Source: Aequorivita sp. UBA3180
GTDB taxonomy: Bacteria; Bacteroidota; Bacteroidia; Flavobacteriales; Flavobacteriaceae
DNA: 64,000 bases
Direction of reading: 5' to 3'
Assembly: GCA_002364215.1 (NCBI GenBank)
Contig: DEXQ01000018.1
Location: forward strand, 109,591 to 173,590
Shown: positions 41,304 through 49,216 of the stretch, piece by piece
Layout of the letters: every line of letters begins with the position of its first letter
How positions within the stretch are numbered: position 1 is the stretch's first letter
Notes under the pieces: generated by a model
What the model was told of the DNA's origin: nothing
The model's input: only the letters and a program-made list of their open reading frames with translations
Database searches by the model: none
Made by a program: the position numbers and the translations under genes

Positions 41304-42056
41304 ATGAATTCAGAAAAAAACATAAAACCTGTTTTAGAGTTGAAAAACCTTCACAAAAGCTTTGGTGACAATCAGGTGCTGAAAGGTTTCAACTTAAAAC
41401 TTTTTGAAGGCGAAAACTTGGTGATTATGGGTAAATCGGGTTCAGGAAAATCGGTAATGGTTAAATGCTTGGTGGGCTTGATTCAGCCAGATAGCGGCAG
41501 TATTACCATTAAAGACCAAGATATTACGGCAATGGGACAAAAAGAATTGGATTTGCTTCGTACCGAAATTGGCTTTCTATTTCAGGGTAGCGCATTATAC
41601 GATTCTATGACGGTTCGGGAAAATTTAGAATTTCCACTGCGGCGACACAAAAACAAAATAGATGATTTTCAAGGCACCGAAATTTTAGTAAAGGAAGCTC
41701 TGGAGAATGTTGGGCTCTTACACGCAATAGATTTGATGCCTGCCGAACTTTCCGGCGGAATGCAGCGAAGGGTGGCTTTGGCCAGAGCATTGATCCTGAA
41801 ACCAAAAATTATTATGTATGACGAGCCTACAACGGGATTAGACCCCATTACGGCCAAGGAAATTATACAGTTAATGCGAACCATTCAAAACAAATATCAC
41901 ACATCTTCCCTAATCATCACCCACGATGTAGACTGTGCGCGGGTAATCTCAAATCGGATGATTTTGTTGGTAGATGGAATTAATTATGCCGAAGGGACTT
42001 TTGAAGAACTTTCAAGTTCAAATGATCCACAAATTCAGGCATTCTTTAAAAATTAA
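41304..42056 (+). CDS. mlaF: Mla-type ABC transporter ATP-binding protein
   Basis: The 250-residue ATPase has Walker A M-G-K-S-G-S-G-K-S, the ABC signature L-S-G-G-M-Q-R-R, Walker B I-I-M-Y-D-E-P-T-T-G-L-D and H-loop I-T-H-D. It abuts mlaE with no gap and is followed 4 bp later by mlaD, so the three form one operon. An additional C-terminal extension (residues about 225-250) is short, as in MlaF proteins. Confidence 0.95.
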   Translation: MNSEKNIKPVLELKNLHKSFGDNQVLKGFNLKLFEGENLVIMGKSGSGKSVMVKCLVGLIQPDSGSITIKDQDITAMGQKELDLLRTEIGFLFQGSALYDSMTVRENLEFPLRRHKNKIDDFQGTEILVKEALENVGLLHAIDLMPAELSGGMQRRVALARALILKPKIIMYDEPTTGLDPITAKEIIQLMRTIQNKYHTSSLIITHDVDCARVISNRMILLVDGINYAEGTFEELSSSNDPQIQAFFKN

Positions 42057-42060
42057 TGTT

Positions 42061-43047
42061 ATGGGAAAATCAACTTCACAAAAAGTAAGAGTCGGTGTTT
42101 TTGTTGTAGTGGGAACAATTTTACTTGTTGCCGCGCTTTATTTCATCGGCAATCAACAGCACTTGTTCAGTAAAAATATTGAACTCTATGCAACTTTCGG
42201 TAACGTAAATGGGTTAACCTTGGGCAACAATGTGCGCTATTCCGGAATAAACGTGGGCACTGTGAGCAAGATTGAAATGATTGAGGAAGGAACCATCACC
42301 ATTCAAATGAAGGTTGAGGCCAAAACCTCAAGGTTTATTAAAAAAGACGCCATCGCTTCCATCGGGTCAGATGGATTGGTAGGAAGTATGGTGGTGAATA
42401 TTATTCCGGGGAAAGCTCAAAATGCACAACCAGTAATTGCGGGCGATACCATTCAATCTTACAGTAAAATTGGAGCAGATGATATGCTCTCAACACTAAA
42501 TACTACCAATGAAAACGCTGCTTTATTGACTGCAGATTTGTTGAAAATAACCAATAAAATTTTAGAGGGCAAAGGTACTTTTGGAGCCCTAGTTACAGAT
42601 ACTTTGTTGGCGCAGGATTTAAGGCAGACGGTGGTCGAGCTCAAAAAAACCACTACCGGAACTTCCGCTGCAATTTCACAAATCAATACTATTATTTCGA
42701 AGCTTAATTATGATGAAAGCGCTGCTGCGGTACTTTTGAGCGATACCGTTTCCACCAACCAAATAAAAAGAGTTTTTGCTAACCTTGAAAAATCCAGCGA
42801 TGATATTAATGAAATAACCAAAAATCTGGATGAGTATATCACAGAAATTAAATCTGGAAATGGAACCTTGAATTATATTACTCAAGATGAGGTTTTGGTA
42901 AAAAATATTGACTCTACTATGGTTAACATAAAAGAAGCAACCGAAAAGCTGAACGAAAATATGGAAGCCTTAAAACACAATTTTCTTTTCCGCGGATATT
43001 TCAGAAAATTGGAGCGACAGGAAAAGAGAGAAGACAAGGAAAACTGA
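42061..43047 (+). CDS. mlaD: MlaD-family MCE substrate-binding protein
   Basis: MCE proteins form the lipid tunnel between membranes. From ATG 42061 the protein has 328 residues: a single N-terminal membrane anchor (V-G-V-F-V-V-V-G-T-I-L-L-V-A-A-L-Y-F), an MCE domain (L-Y-A-T-F-G-N-V-N-G-L, L-G-N-N-V-R-Y-S-G-I-N-V-G-T-V) and a long C-terminal helical region (about 140-328) that should form a needle or coiled coil. It closes the mlaEFD operon. Length exceeds that of the short E. coli MlaD (about 180 aa). Confidence 0.9.
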   Translation: MGKSTSQKVRVGVFVVVGTILLVAALYFIGNQQHLFSKNIELYATFGNVNGLTLGNNVRYSGINVGTVSKIEMIEEGTITIQMKVEAKTSRFIKKDAIASIGSDGLVGSMVVNIIPGKAQNAQPVIAGDTIQSYSKIGADDMLSTLNTTNENAALLTADLLKITNKILEGKGTFGALVTDTLLAQDLRQTVVELKKTTTGTSAAISQINTIISKLNYDESAAAVLLSDTVSTNQIKRVFANLEKSSDDINEITKNLDEYITEIKSGNGTLNYITQDEVLVKNIDSTMVNIKEATEKLNENMEALKHNFLFRGYFRKLERQEKREDKEN

Positions 43048-43097
43048 TTTAAATTTGGTATTTTCGTTCATTAAAAACCAACCAAAAAATTTCTTGC

Positions 43098-43730
43098 ATG
43101 CTCACAGATTTAAAAGAAAATTTCACCAATATTTTTGAAGACGCCCTTATTGAAGAAATAAACGAAGTTGGCACTTTAAAAGAGGTTAAGGAAGGCGAGA
43201 AACTCATTGAGATTGGTGATTATGTGCGCTCCATGCCCTTGCTTATTTCCGGAGCGATAAAAATTTTAAGGGAAGATGATGATGGCGATGAGCTCTTGCT
43301 CTATTTTCTGGAACGTGGTGATACCTGTGCCATGACTTTAACCTGCTGTTTAGGGCAGACAAAAAGCGAAATTCGCGCTATTGCAGAGCTTGATACAACC
43401 TTGATAATGATCCCGATCCAAAAAATGGAGGAATGGACGGGCAAGTATAAAAGTTGGCGCAATTTTGTATTCCAAAGTTACCACGAACGCCTCACCGAAA
43501 TGCTTGAAACAATTGATAGCATTGCATTTTATAATATGGATGAACGCTTGGTAAAATATCTTCAAAACAAAAAAAAGGTAACCAAGGATTCCCTAATTAA
43601 TTCCACCCATCAGGAAATTGCTTATGAGCTTCACACTTCGCGCGTAGTGGTTTCACGACTTCTAAAAAAGCTGGAATCAATGGGAAAAATTGAACTTTAC
43701 AGAAACAGCATTAAGATAGTTTCGCTTTAA
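43098..43730 (+). CDS. Crp/Fnr-family regulator with cysteine cluster and NtcA-like recognition helix
   Basis: 210 residues: a cyclic-nucleotide-binding-like jelly roll (about 10-120), a dimer helix (about 121-150) and a C-terminal helix-turn-helix (168-195). The sensor part holds all three cysteines of the protein in G-D-T-C-A-M-T-L-T-C-C (Cys77, 83, 84). An FNR-type N-terminal Fe-S cysteine set is absent. The recognition helix reads S-R-V-V-V-S-R-L-L-K, close to NtcA (R-V-T-V-T-R), which binds GTA-N8-TAC; the FNR Glu is replaced by Val. The gene lies 45 bp before a GTAAC-N4-GTTAC site and heads the sulfide cluster, so it is the natural candidate for that motif. Thiol or persulfide sensing is inference. 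Confidence 0.9.
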   Translation: MLTDLKENFTNIFEDALIEEINEVGTLKEVKEGEKLIEIGDYVRSMPLLISGAIKILREDDDGDELLLYFLERGDTCAMTLTCCLGQTKSEIRAIAELDTTLIMIPIQKMEEWTGKYKSWRNFVFQSYHERLTEMLETIDSIAFYNMDERLVKYLQNKKKVTKDSLINSTHQEIAYELHTSRVVVSRLLKKLESMGKIELYRNSIKIVSL

Positions 43731-43774
43731 TTTTCAAGTTAAACCTAATCATTTCATTTTAAAAGGTTTGAATT

Positions 43775-43788
43775 GTAACTTTTGTTAC
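43775..43788 (+). promoter_or_regulatory. Palindromic operator GTAAC-N4-GTTAC, site 1 (cytochrome-TPMT-TauE unit)
   Basis: GTAAC TTTT GTTAC, followed by TGT, centre 43781.5. The T of the perfect -7 element TACTTTTG (43811-43818) is 29.5 bp downstream of the centre. The pattern contains GTA-N8-TAC. Same half-sites as 46313 and 49203. Confidence 0.75.
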
Positions 43789-43810
43789 TGTCAATTGCGT
43801 TGTATAAATT

Positions 43811-43818
43811 TACTTTTG
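43811..43818 (+). promoter_or_regulatory. -7 promoter element of the cytochrome gene
   Basis: TACTTTTG is a perfect TAnnTTTG, 28 bp before the ATG at 43846. Confidence 0.65.
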
Positions 43819-43845
43819 AAGTGTCCACAACTTTATACTCAATAT

Positions 43846-44871
43846 ATGAAATTTTTAGCCACACTTTTTTTGATCAGTTTTTTCACCGCTTGCAATACCA
43901 ATCCTAGCGACAAATATTTGGCGATTGCTGAAAATACTGAAAACACCGACACCAAAATAATTCAGGAGCATCCCGGCAAGAAATTGATGGAAAACAACTG
44001 TTACGTTTGCCACAATCCAAAAACTGCTGAAGATGCAATGATTGCCCCGCCAATGGTTGCCGTGAAGATGCATTATACTTCTGAAGGTACTTCAAAGGAA
44101 GAATTTATTAGTGCAATGGTGGAATGGGCCAAGAATCCTTCCGAAGAAAAATCAAAAATGCCGGGCGCTGTCAAGAAATTTGGTTTGATGCCCTATCAAT
44201 TCTACCCGGAGGAAACTATTGTGCAAATTGCAGATTATATGTTTGATAATGAAATAGAAGAGCCCGAATGGTTTGATGCCCACTACAAACAAATGCACGG
44301 CGACCGACCACGGATGAAAGGCAAAATGGGTCGCGGAATGGGCAGTGGTAAAGGAATGGGGAAAAACCAAGAAGCAAATGCACAACCTACTTTAAAAGAA
44401 CGCGGCATGCAAATGGCCCAGACCACCAAGGCCGAATTGGGTAAAAACCTGATGGGCCAAATACAAAAAAACGGGGTTATCGCTGCCCTCGACTTTTGTA
44501 ACGTCCAAGCTCTACCTATTACAGACAGTATGGCTACTGTCCATAAAGCATATATTAAGCGCGTTACGGATAAACCGAGAAACCCAAAAAACAAGGCCAA
44601 TACTGCGGAATTGCAATATTTGGATAATTTTAAAAAGCAAGTTGCTGCGGGTGGTGAAGTAGATCCCATTATTGTGAAAATGGGCGTGGAAACAGAATTC
44701 TATTACCCAATCGTTACCAATTCCATGTGCTTAAAATGTCATGGCACCCCCGGTAAGGAACTTGAAACGCTCACTTTGTCCAAAATTCAGGAATTATACC
44801 CAACGGATAAAGCTACCGGATACGGCGAAAATGAAGTACGTGGCATTTGGAGCATTCGATTTGAAAACTAG
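43846..44871 (+). CDS. Diheme cytochrome c / DUF3365 fusion lipoprotein
   Basis: From ATG 43846 the protein has 341 residues. Cys16 in T-A-C-N is a lipobox, so it is anchored at the membrane and faces the periplasm. Residues about 45-145 form a small cytochrome c domain with C-Y-V-C-H (52-56) and candidate Met ligands (A-P-P-M). A Met/Gly/Lys-rich linker (about 158-185) follows, then a DUF3365 (Tll0287-like) domain with C-L-K-C-H (295-299), a haem-based sensor or redox domain. The two haem domains on one chain could pass electrons or bind a sulfur compound. It heads the unit that continues into the TPMT-like and TauE genes (4- and 40-bp spacing). Confidence 0.85.
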   Translation: MKFLATLFLISFFTACNTNPSDKYLAIAENTENTDTKIIQEHPGKKLMENNCYVCHNPKTAEDAMIAPPMVAVKMHYTSEGTSKEEFISAMVEWAKNPSEEKSKMPGAVKKFGLMPYQFYPEETIVQIADYMFDNEIEEPEWFDAHYKQMHGDRPRMKGKMGRGMGSGKGMGKNQEANAQPTLKERGMQMAQTTKAELGKNLMGQIQKNGVIAALDFCNVQALPITDSMATVHKAYIKRVTDKPRNPKNKANTAELQYLDNFKKQVAAGGEVDPIIVKMGVETEFYYPIVTNSMCLKCHGTPGKELETLTLSKIQELYPTDKATGYGENEVRGIWSIRFEN

Positions 44872-44874
44872 CAC

Positions 44875-45456
44875 ATGAATTTTTACGAAACTTTTTGGAA
44901 CCATAAATATTTAAGTGATGATACTGGCTGGGATATTGGCTATGTTTCCACACCAATAAAGGAATATATTGATCAACTTACAGATAAAAACCTGAAAATA
45001 TTGATTCCCGGTGGCGGTAATTCCTATGAAGCTGAATATCTTTTAAAAAAGGGATTTTCGAATGTTTTTGTGGTTGATATTTCTTCCATCCCGTTAAAGA
45101 ATTTTGCGAAACGCACACCATCATTTCCAAAGAAAAATCTTTTGCACTCAGATTTTTTTGAATTAGAGGATACTTTCGACCTTATTTTGGAACAGACTTT
45201 CTTTTGTGCTTTGGAACCATCACTTCGTGAAGAATATGTCAATAAAATGGTACAACTGCTTAAACCGGGAGGGAAACTAGTAGGGCTTCTTTTCAATATT
45301 CCTTTAAATAACGATAAGCCACCATTTGGAGGCAATAGGGAAGAATATCTCGCACTTTTTAAAGAAAAATTTAAAATAGAAACCTTGGAAACAGCTTATA
45401 ATTCAATTCCGCAAAGGGCAGAAAATGAATTGTTTATAAAACTTTTAAGGCTATAA
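44875..45456 (+). CDS. TPMT-like SAM-dependent thiol methyltransferase
   Basis: 193 residues of the thiopurine S-methyltransferase family: W-D-I-G-Y at the start, the SAM loop I-L-I-P-G-G-G-N-S-Y-E-A, V-F-V-V-D-I-S, and E-Q-T-F-F-C-A-L-E-P. Bacterial relatives methylate thiols, selenium or tellurium compounds. Among sulfide genes it could methylate H2S or a persulfide-derived thiol. It begins 3 bp after the cytochrome gene. Confidence 0.85.
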   Translation: MNFYETFWNHKYLSDDTGWDIGYVSTPIKEYIDQLTDKNLKILIPGGGNSYEAEYLLKKGFSNVFVVDISSIPLKNFAKRTPSFPKKNLLHSDFFELEDTFDLILEQTFFCALEPSLREEYVNKMVQLLKPGGKLVGLLFNIPLNNDKPPFGGNREEYLALFKEKFKIETLETAYNSIPQRAENELFIKLLRL

Positions 45457-45496
45457 ACTTGATGATAAGTAGCTCTTTTCACCCATAAAACAAAAA

Positions 45497-46309
45497 ATGG
45501 AATTGTTGGAAATATTCGGATATGGTGGTGCCTTGTTAATTGGCTTGTCTTTAGGTATCATTGGTGGCGGAGGATCAATACTTGCTGTTCCTGTATTGGC
45601 TTATTTGTTTTTAATTGATGAAAAAGCGGCTACCGCATATTCGCTATTTATTGTGGGGGTAAGTTCCTTGGTTGGGGGCTTAAAACAACATTTTAAAGGA
45701 TATGTTGATTGGCGAACAGCGATTGTATTTGGTATTCCAGCTATCACGGGAGTTGCTTTGGTTCGGTATTTTGTAATACCCGCCTTGCCCGAAATATTAG
45801 TTACAATAGGCAGTTTTCAGTTTACTAGGCGTATGGGGATGTTTGGCCTTTTTGCAGTTTTAATGATTCCCGCAGCTTTCTCAATGCTTAAACAGAAGAA
45901 AAAAGTTTTAACTCCCAAAAGTTCAGAAGTAAAATACAATTACCCCTTAATCCTACTTGAAGGATTGCTAGTGGGGGCTGTTACAGGATTGATTGGAGCC
46001 GGTGGTGGTTTTTTAATAATTCCCGCACTCGTAATACTTGCTAACGTGGAGATGAAAGTTGCCATTGGAACTTCCTTAATTATTATAGCAATTAAATCGT
46101 TAATTGGATTTTTTCTAGGTGATGCGCTAACCATGACAATAGATTGGACTTTTTTACTACGCTTTACAGGCATATCTTTTATAGGAATTTTCATTGGCAG
46201 TTACATAAGCAACTTTATTGATGGCAGTAAGTTGAAAAAAGCATTTGGATATTTCATTTTTGTAATGGCCATATTTATTTTCTATATGGAATTTATAGTA
46301 AAAGGATAG
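45497..46309 (+). CDS. TauE/SafE-family sulfite exporter
   Basis: A 270-residue inner-membrane protein with about eight helices and the duplicated family motif (I-G-G-G-G-S-I-L-A-V-P and G-A-G-G-G-F-L-I-I-P-A-L). TauE-type proteins export sulfite or related anions. In the Staphylococcus cst locus a TauE gene sits with cstB and sqr, and the same three functions occur here, so export of sulfite made by the CstB-like enzyme is the best guess. It is 40 bp after the methyltransferase gene. Confidence 0.87.
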   Translation: MELLEIFGYGGALLIGLSLGIIGGGGSILAVPVLAYLFLIDEKAATAYSLFIVGVSSLVGGLKQHFKGYVDWRTAIVFGIPAITGVALVRYFVIPALPEILVTIGSFQFTRRMGMFGLFAVLMIPAAFSMLKQKKKVLTPKSSEVKYNYPLILLEGLLVGAVTGLIGAGGGFLIIPALVILANVEMKVAIGTSLIIIAIKSLIGFFLGDALTMTIDWTFLLRFTGISFIGIFIGSYISNFIDGSKLKKAFGYFIFVMAIFIFYMEFIVKG

Positions 46310-46312
46310 TAT

Positions 46313-46326
46313 GTAACCTATGTTAC
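46313..46326 (+). promoter_or_regulatory. Palindromic operator GTAAC-N4-GTTAC, site 2 (peroxiredoxin)
   Basis: GTAAC CTAT GTTAC followed by TGT, centre 46319.5, directly after the TauE stop. A -7-like TAATTTTA (46349-46356) starts 29.5 bp downstream of the centre. Confidence 0.72.
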
Positions 46327-46392
46327 TGTACAATGCTAGTTAATAATTTAATTTTATCTAAAATTTAAAAGCAATAGTTGAAATTAATTATT

Positions 46393-47055
46393 ATGGAAAC
46401 AAATTTAGAATTACTTCAAGTAAATCCAATGCCAAGAATTGGCGATATGGCTCCAGATTTTGAAGCCGTTACTACAAAAGGAAAAATAAAGTTCTCAGAC
46501 TTTGCCAAAGACAAATGGATTGTGATGTTCTCGCATCCAGCCGATTTTACACCAGTATGTACCACCGAAATGAGTGGTTTCGCACAGCGAAAAGGAGAGT
46601 TTGATGCATTAAACACAGAGCTTTTAGGACTAAGCATAGACAGCATACACGCACATTTAGGCTGGGTTCAAAATGTACGCGAAACTACAGGCGTGTATTT
46701 TGATTTCCCAATCATTGCAGATATAGATATGAAGGTTTCAAAACTATACGGAATGCTACAGCCCAATGAAAGTGAAACTGCCGCAGTGCGCGCCGTATTC
46801 TTTATAGATCCCAAGAAGAAAATTCGTTTAGTGATGTATTATCCATTGAATGTTGGTAGAAATATGGATGAAATTTTACGCGCCTTGGAGGCCCTTCAAA
46901 CATCAGATAAATATGGGGTTGCAATGCCTTTGGATTGGAAAAAAGGCGATAAAGCTATCGTACCGCCACCAAAATCCTTAGATGAATTAAATACAAGGTT
47001 GGCAGATAATACTGTTGAAAAAGTGACTTGGTATTTAGCAAAGAAAAATATTTAA
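46393..47055 (+). CDS. 1-Cys peroxiredoxin (Prx6 type)
   Basis: 220 residues. The peroxidatic Cys56 lies in D-F-T-P-V-C-T-T-E, and it is the only cysteine in the protein, so no resolving Cys exists and an external thiol (bacillithiol is plausible) must reduce it. The extended C-terminal domain, with P-P-P-K-S-L-D-E-L and ending T-W-Y-L-A-K-K-N-I, is that of the Prx6 subfamily. It reduces H2O2, alkyl hydroperoxides or possibly persulfides. The upstream GTAAC-N4-GTTAC operator places it with the sulfide genes. Confidence 0.93.
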   Translation: METNLELLQVNPMPRIGDMAPDFEAVTTKGKIKFSDFAKDKWIVMFSHPADFTPVCTTEMSGFAQRKGEFDALNTELLGLSIDSIHAHLGWVQNVRETTGVYFDFPIIADIDMKVSKLYGMLQPNESETAAVRAVFFIDPKKKIRLVMYYPLNVGRNMDEILRALEALQTSDKYGVAMPLDWKKGDKAIVPPPKSLDELNTRLADNTVEKVTWYLAKKNI

Positions 47056-47065
47056 TTACCTATAA

Positions 47066-47106
47066 AAAATCAGTCTTGCGTTTTTAAACCAAAGACTGAT
47101 TTTGTA
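47066..47106 (+). terminator. Terminator-like hairpin between peroxiredoxin and CstB-like genes
   Basis: AAATCAGTCTT (47067-47077) pairs with AAGACTGATTT (47092-47102) followed by a short T-rich run (TTTGTATTTTT). The CstB-like start is 27 bp further on and I saw no GTAAC site there, so partial read-through may control that gene. Confidence 0.65.
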
Positions 47107-47132
47107 TTTTTAAAAAAAAGAATTTTTAGATT

Positions 47133-48473
47133 ATGAAAATTAAACAATTTGAATACGAACCCCTTTCACATTTTTCATACGCCATTATCAGCGATGGTAA
47201 AATGGCTTTGGTCGATCCTGAAAGAGACCCGATGCAGTATTATAAATATGCAGAGGAAAACGATGCCAAGATAGTTGCCGTTTTTGAAACGCATCCACAT
47301 GCCGACTTTGTGAGTTCCCACCTTCAAATTCATAACGAAACAGGCGCAACATTATATTGTAGTGAGAAAACAGGAGCAGACTATCCTCATGCATCTTTTG
47401 ATGATGGAGATGAAGTTACAATGGGCAATACCACCTTTAGGGCTATAAACACGCCGGGTCATTCCCCCGATAGTGTAACCATTGTTGCCACGGAAGAAAA
47501 CAAGACTGCGTTATTTACAGGCGACACCCTTTTTGTGGGAGATGTGGGTCGTCCCGATTTGCGCGAGAAGGCAGGACATATGAAAGCCAAACGTGAGGAA
47601 CTGGCAAAGATGATGTATGATACCATTCAAAATAAATTTACCGATTTGCCAGACACAGCCTATGTTTACCCAGCCCACGGTGCTGGCTCTCTCTGCGGAA
47701 AAGGAATGAGCGAGGACGCTTCCTCAAGTACTTTGGGCAACGAACGGATTGGCAATTGGGCATTTAAAAAACAAACTGAAGAGCAATTTGTAAACCATTT
47801 GTTGGATTCCCAACCTTTCATTCCCCATTATTTTGGATATAATGTAGATGTAAATAAAAATGGCGCAAAAAACTTACGTACGGCGCTGGGAGGTATTCAG
47901 TTTAAATTGGATGTGGATAAATCAGAAAAGGATGCGCTGATTATCGACATTCGGGATGAAGAAGATTTTAAAAAGAACCATTTGCCGGGAAGTATAAACA
48001 TTATGGCTACTTCCGACACGTCAAAGTTTGAAACCTGGTTGGGTTCAATTGTTCAGCCATCTGAAAAATTCCATTTGGTTGTCGATTCCATTGAAAATGC
48101 TGACAAAATTCTTCACCGTACGGCTAAGATTGGTTATGAAGCCAATGTAAAAACAGTGTTTACCCTCGGGAGTGCCAGTTTTGAAAAATCGGCTGCTTTC
48201 AATTTGGAGGATTTCAAAGAGAATGCAGAAAAATACACTATTGTTGACATTCGAAACGAAAGCGAAGTTTCCGAAGGGAAATTCTTTGATAAAGCCATTG
48301 CTATTCCGTTACACCAATTGCGCGAAAAAGCGGAGGAGATTCCTACCGACAAACCCATAGTAGTACACTGTGCAGGAGGATACCGCAGCGCTGCCGGCAG
48401 TAGTATTTTAGAGAAAGAGTTGAAGATTGAAAAAGTTTATGATCTAAGTGACGATATTGAGGATTTTAAATAA
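47133..48473 (+). CDS. CstB-like persulfide dioxygenase-sulfurtransferase (MBL + pseudo-rhodanese + rhodanese), copy 2
   Basis: 446 residues with the same three-domain plan as the gene at 9018. The MBL metal site reads E-T-H-P-H-A-D-F-V-S-S-H, with T-G-D-T-L-F-V-G-D-V-G-R-P-D. The middle rhodanese-like domain has no active cysteine, and the last has V-H-C-A-G-G-Y-R-S. Its length equals that of Staphylococcus CstB (about 444), and it lies with TauE and SQR, so it likely turns thiol persulfide produced by SQR into sulfite and thiosulfate. Its stop abuts the stop of the convergent upp gene with no gap. Confidence 0.88.
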   Translation: MKIKQFEYEPLSHFSYAIISDGKMALVDPERDPMQYYKYAEENDAKIVAVFETHPHADFVSSHLQIHNETGATLYCSEKTGADYPHASFDDGDEVTMGNTTFRAINTPGHSPDSVTIVATEENKTALFTGDTLFVGDVGRPDLREKAGHMKAKREELAKMMYDTIQNKFTDLPDTAYVYPAHGAGSLCGKGMSEDASSSTLGNERIGNWAFKKQTEEQFVNHLLDSQPFIPHYFGYNVDVNKNGAKNLRTALGGIQFKLDVDKSEKDALIIDIRDEEDFKKNHLPGSINIMATSDTSKFETWLGSIVQPSEKFHLVVDSIENADKILHRTAKIGYEANVKTVFTLGSASFEKSAAFNLEDFKENAEKYTIVDIRNESEVSEGKFFDKAIAIPLHQLREKAEEIPTDKPIVVHCAGGYRSAAGSSILEKELKIEKVYDLSDDIEDFK

Positions 48474-49127
48474 TCACAGTTTTACACCAAAGGCCAAATC
48501 GCCAGCATCGCCCAATCCCGGTAGAATATAGCCTCGGCTGTTAAGTTTTTCATCAACAGCCGCTATCCAAAGATGTGTGTTTTTCGGAAATATATCTTGA
48601 ATATATTCTATTCCGGGTTTGGCGCCGATGATTGAGAGAATGTGAATCTGCTTTGGCGTACCGTGGGTTTTAAAAGCTTTGAGAACATTCTCCAAAGTCC
48701 TTCCCGTTGCCAACATTGGATCAGTCAAAATCAAGGTTTTATTTTCAATGGACGGGGAGGCTAAATAATTAACAATTACTTCAAAATTGTCACTGCCATC
48801 AGCGTGGTGTCTATATGCCGAAATATAGGCGTTTTCGGCCTTGTCGAAAAAACTGATAACCCCTGTATGAAGGGGGAGTGCGGCCCTTAAAATGGAACAG
48901 ACCACAATATCGCTTTCGGGCACTTTCATTTCCTTTTCTCCCAAAGGGGTTTTTACAACTTCAGTTTTATACTGCAATGTTTTGCTCATTTCATAACTGA
49001 GGATTTCCCCGATGCGCTCAATATTCTTCCGAAAGCGCATGGAATCCTTTTGGATTGAAACATCGCGCATTTCCAAAATAAACTGGTTAAGAATTGATTT
49101 TGCGTTGCTGAAGTCGTGGACTATCAT
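48474..49127 (-). CDS. upp: Uracil phosphoribosyltransferase
   Basis: Upp converts uracil and PRPP to UMP for pyrimidine salvage. The 217-residue protein has I-L-R-A-A-L-P-L-H-T-G (PRPP-binding region) and L-T-D-P-M-L-A-T-G-R-T-L. C-terminal G-L-G-D-A-G-D-L-A-F-G closes the uracil site. It shares its end exactly with the end of the CstB-like gene on the other strand and is probably unrelated to the sulfide system. Confidence 0.95.
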   Translation of the reverse strand: MIVHDFSNAKSILNQFILEMRDVSIQKDSMRFRKNIERIGEILSYEMSKTLQYKTEVVKTPLGEKEMKVPESDIVVCSILRAALPLHTGVISFFDKAENAYISAYRHHADGSDNFEVIVNYLASPSIENKTLILTDPMLATGRTLENVLKAFKTHGTPKQIHILSIIGAKPGIEYIQDIFPKNTHLWIAAVDEKLNSRGYILPGLGDAGDLAFGVKL

Positions 49128-49202
49128 AATTTAAAAGGCTTGGTACGAAGTTATAATTTCTGAATGACGAATGGAATATTTCATTGAAAATATTTCTACT
49201 GT

Positions 49203-49216
49203 GTAACAAAAGTTAC
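49203..49216 (+). promoter_or_regulatory. Palindromic operator GTAAC-N4-GTTAC, site 3 (SQR)
   Basis: GTAAC AAAA GTTAC followed by TGT, centre 49209.5. A -7-like CAATTTTG (49239-49246) begins 29.5 bp downstream, one change from TAnnTTTG. The leader to the SQR start at 49336 is then about 85 nt. Confidence 0.75.

Noticed and set aside
43098..43730. Oxygen-sensing FNR with a 4Fe-4S cluster
   Set aside because: The N-terminal cysteine set of FNR is missing; all three Cys are within residues 77-84 and could not bind such a cluster.
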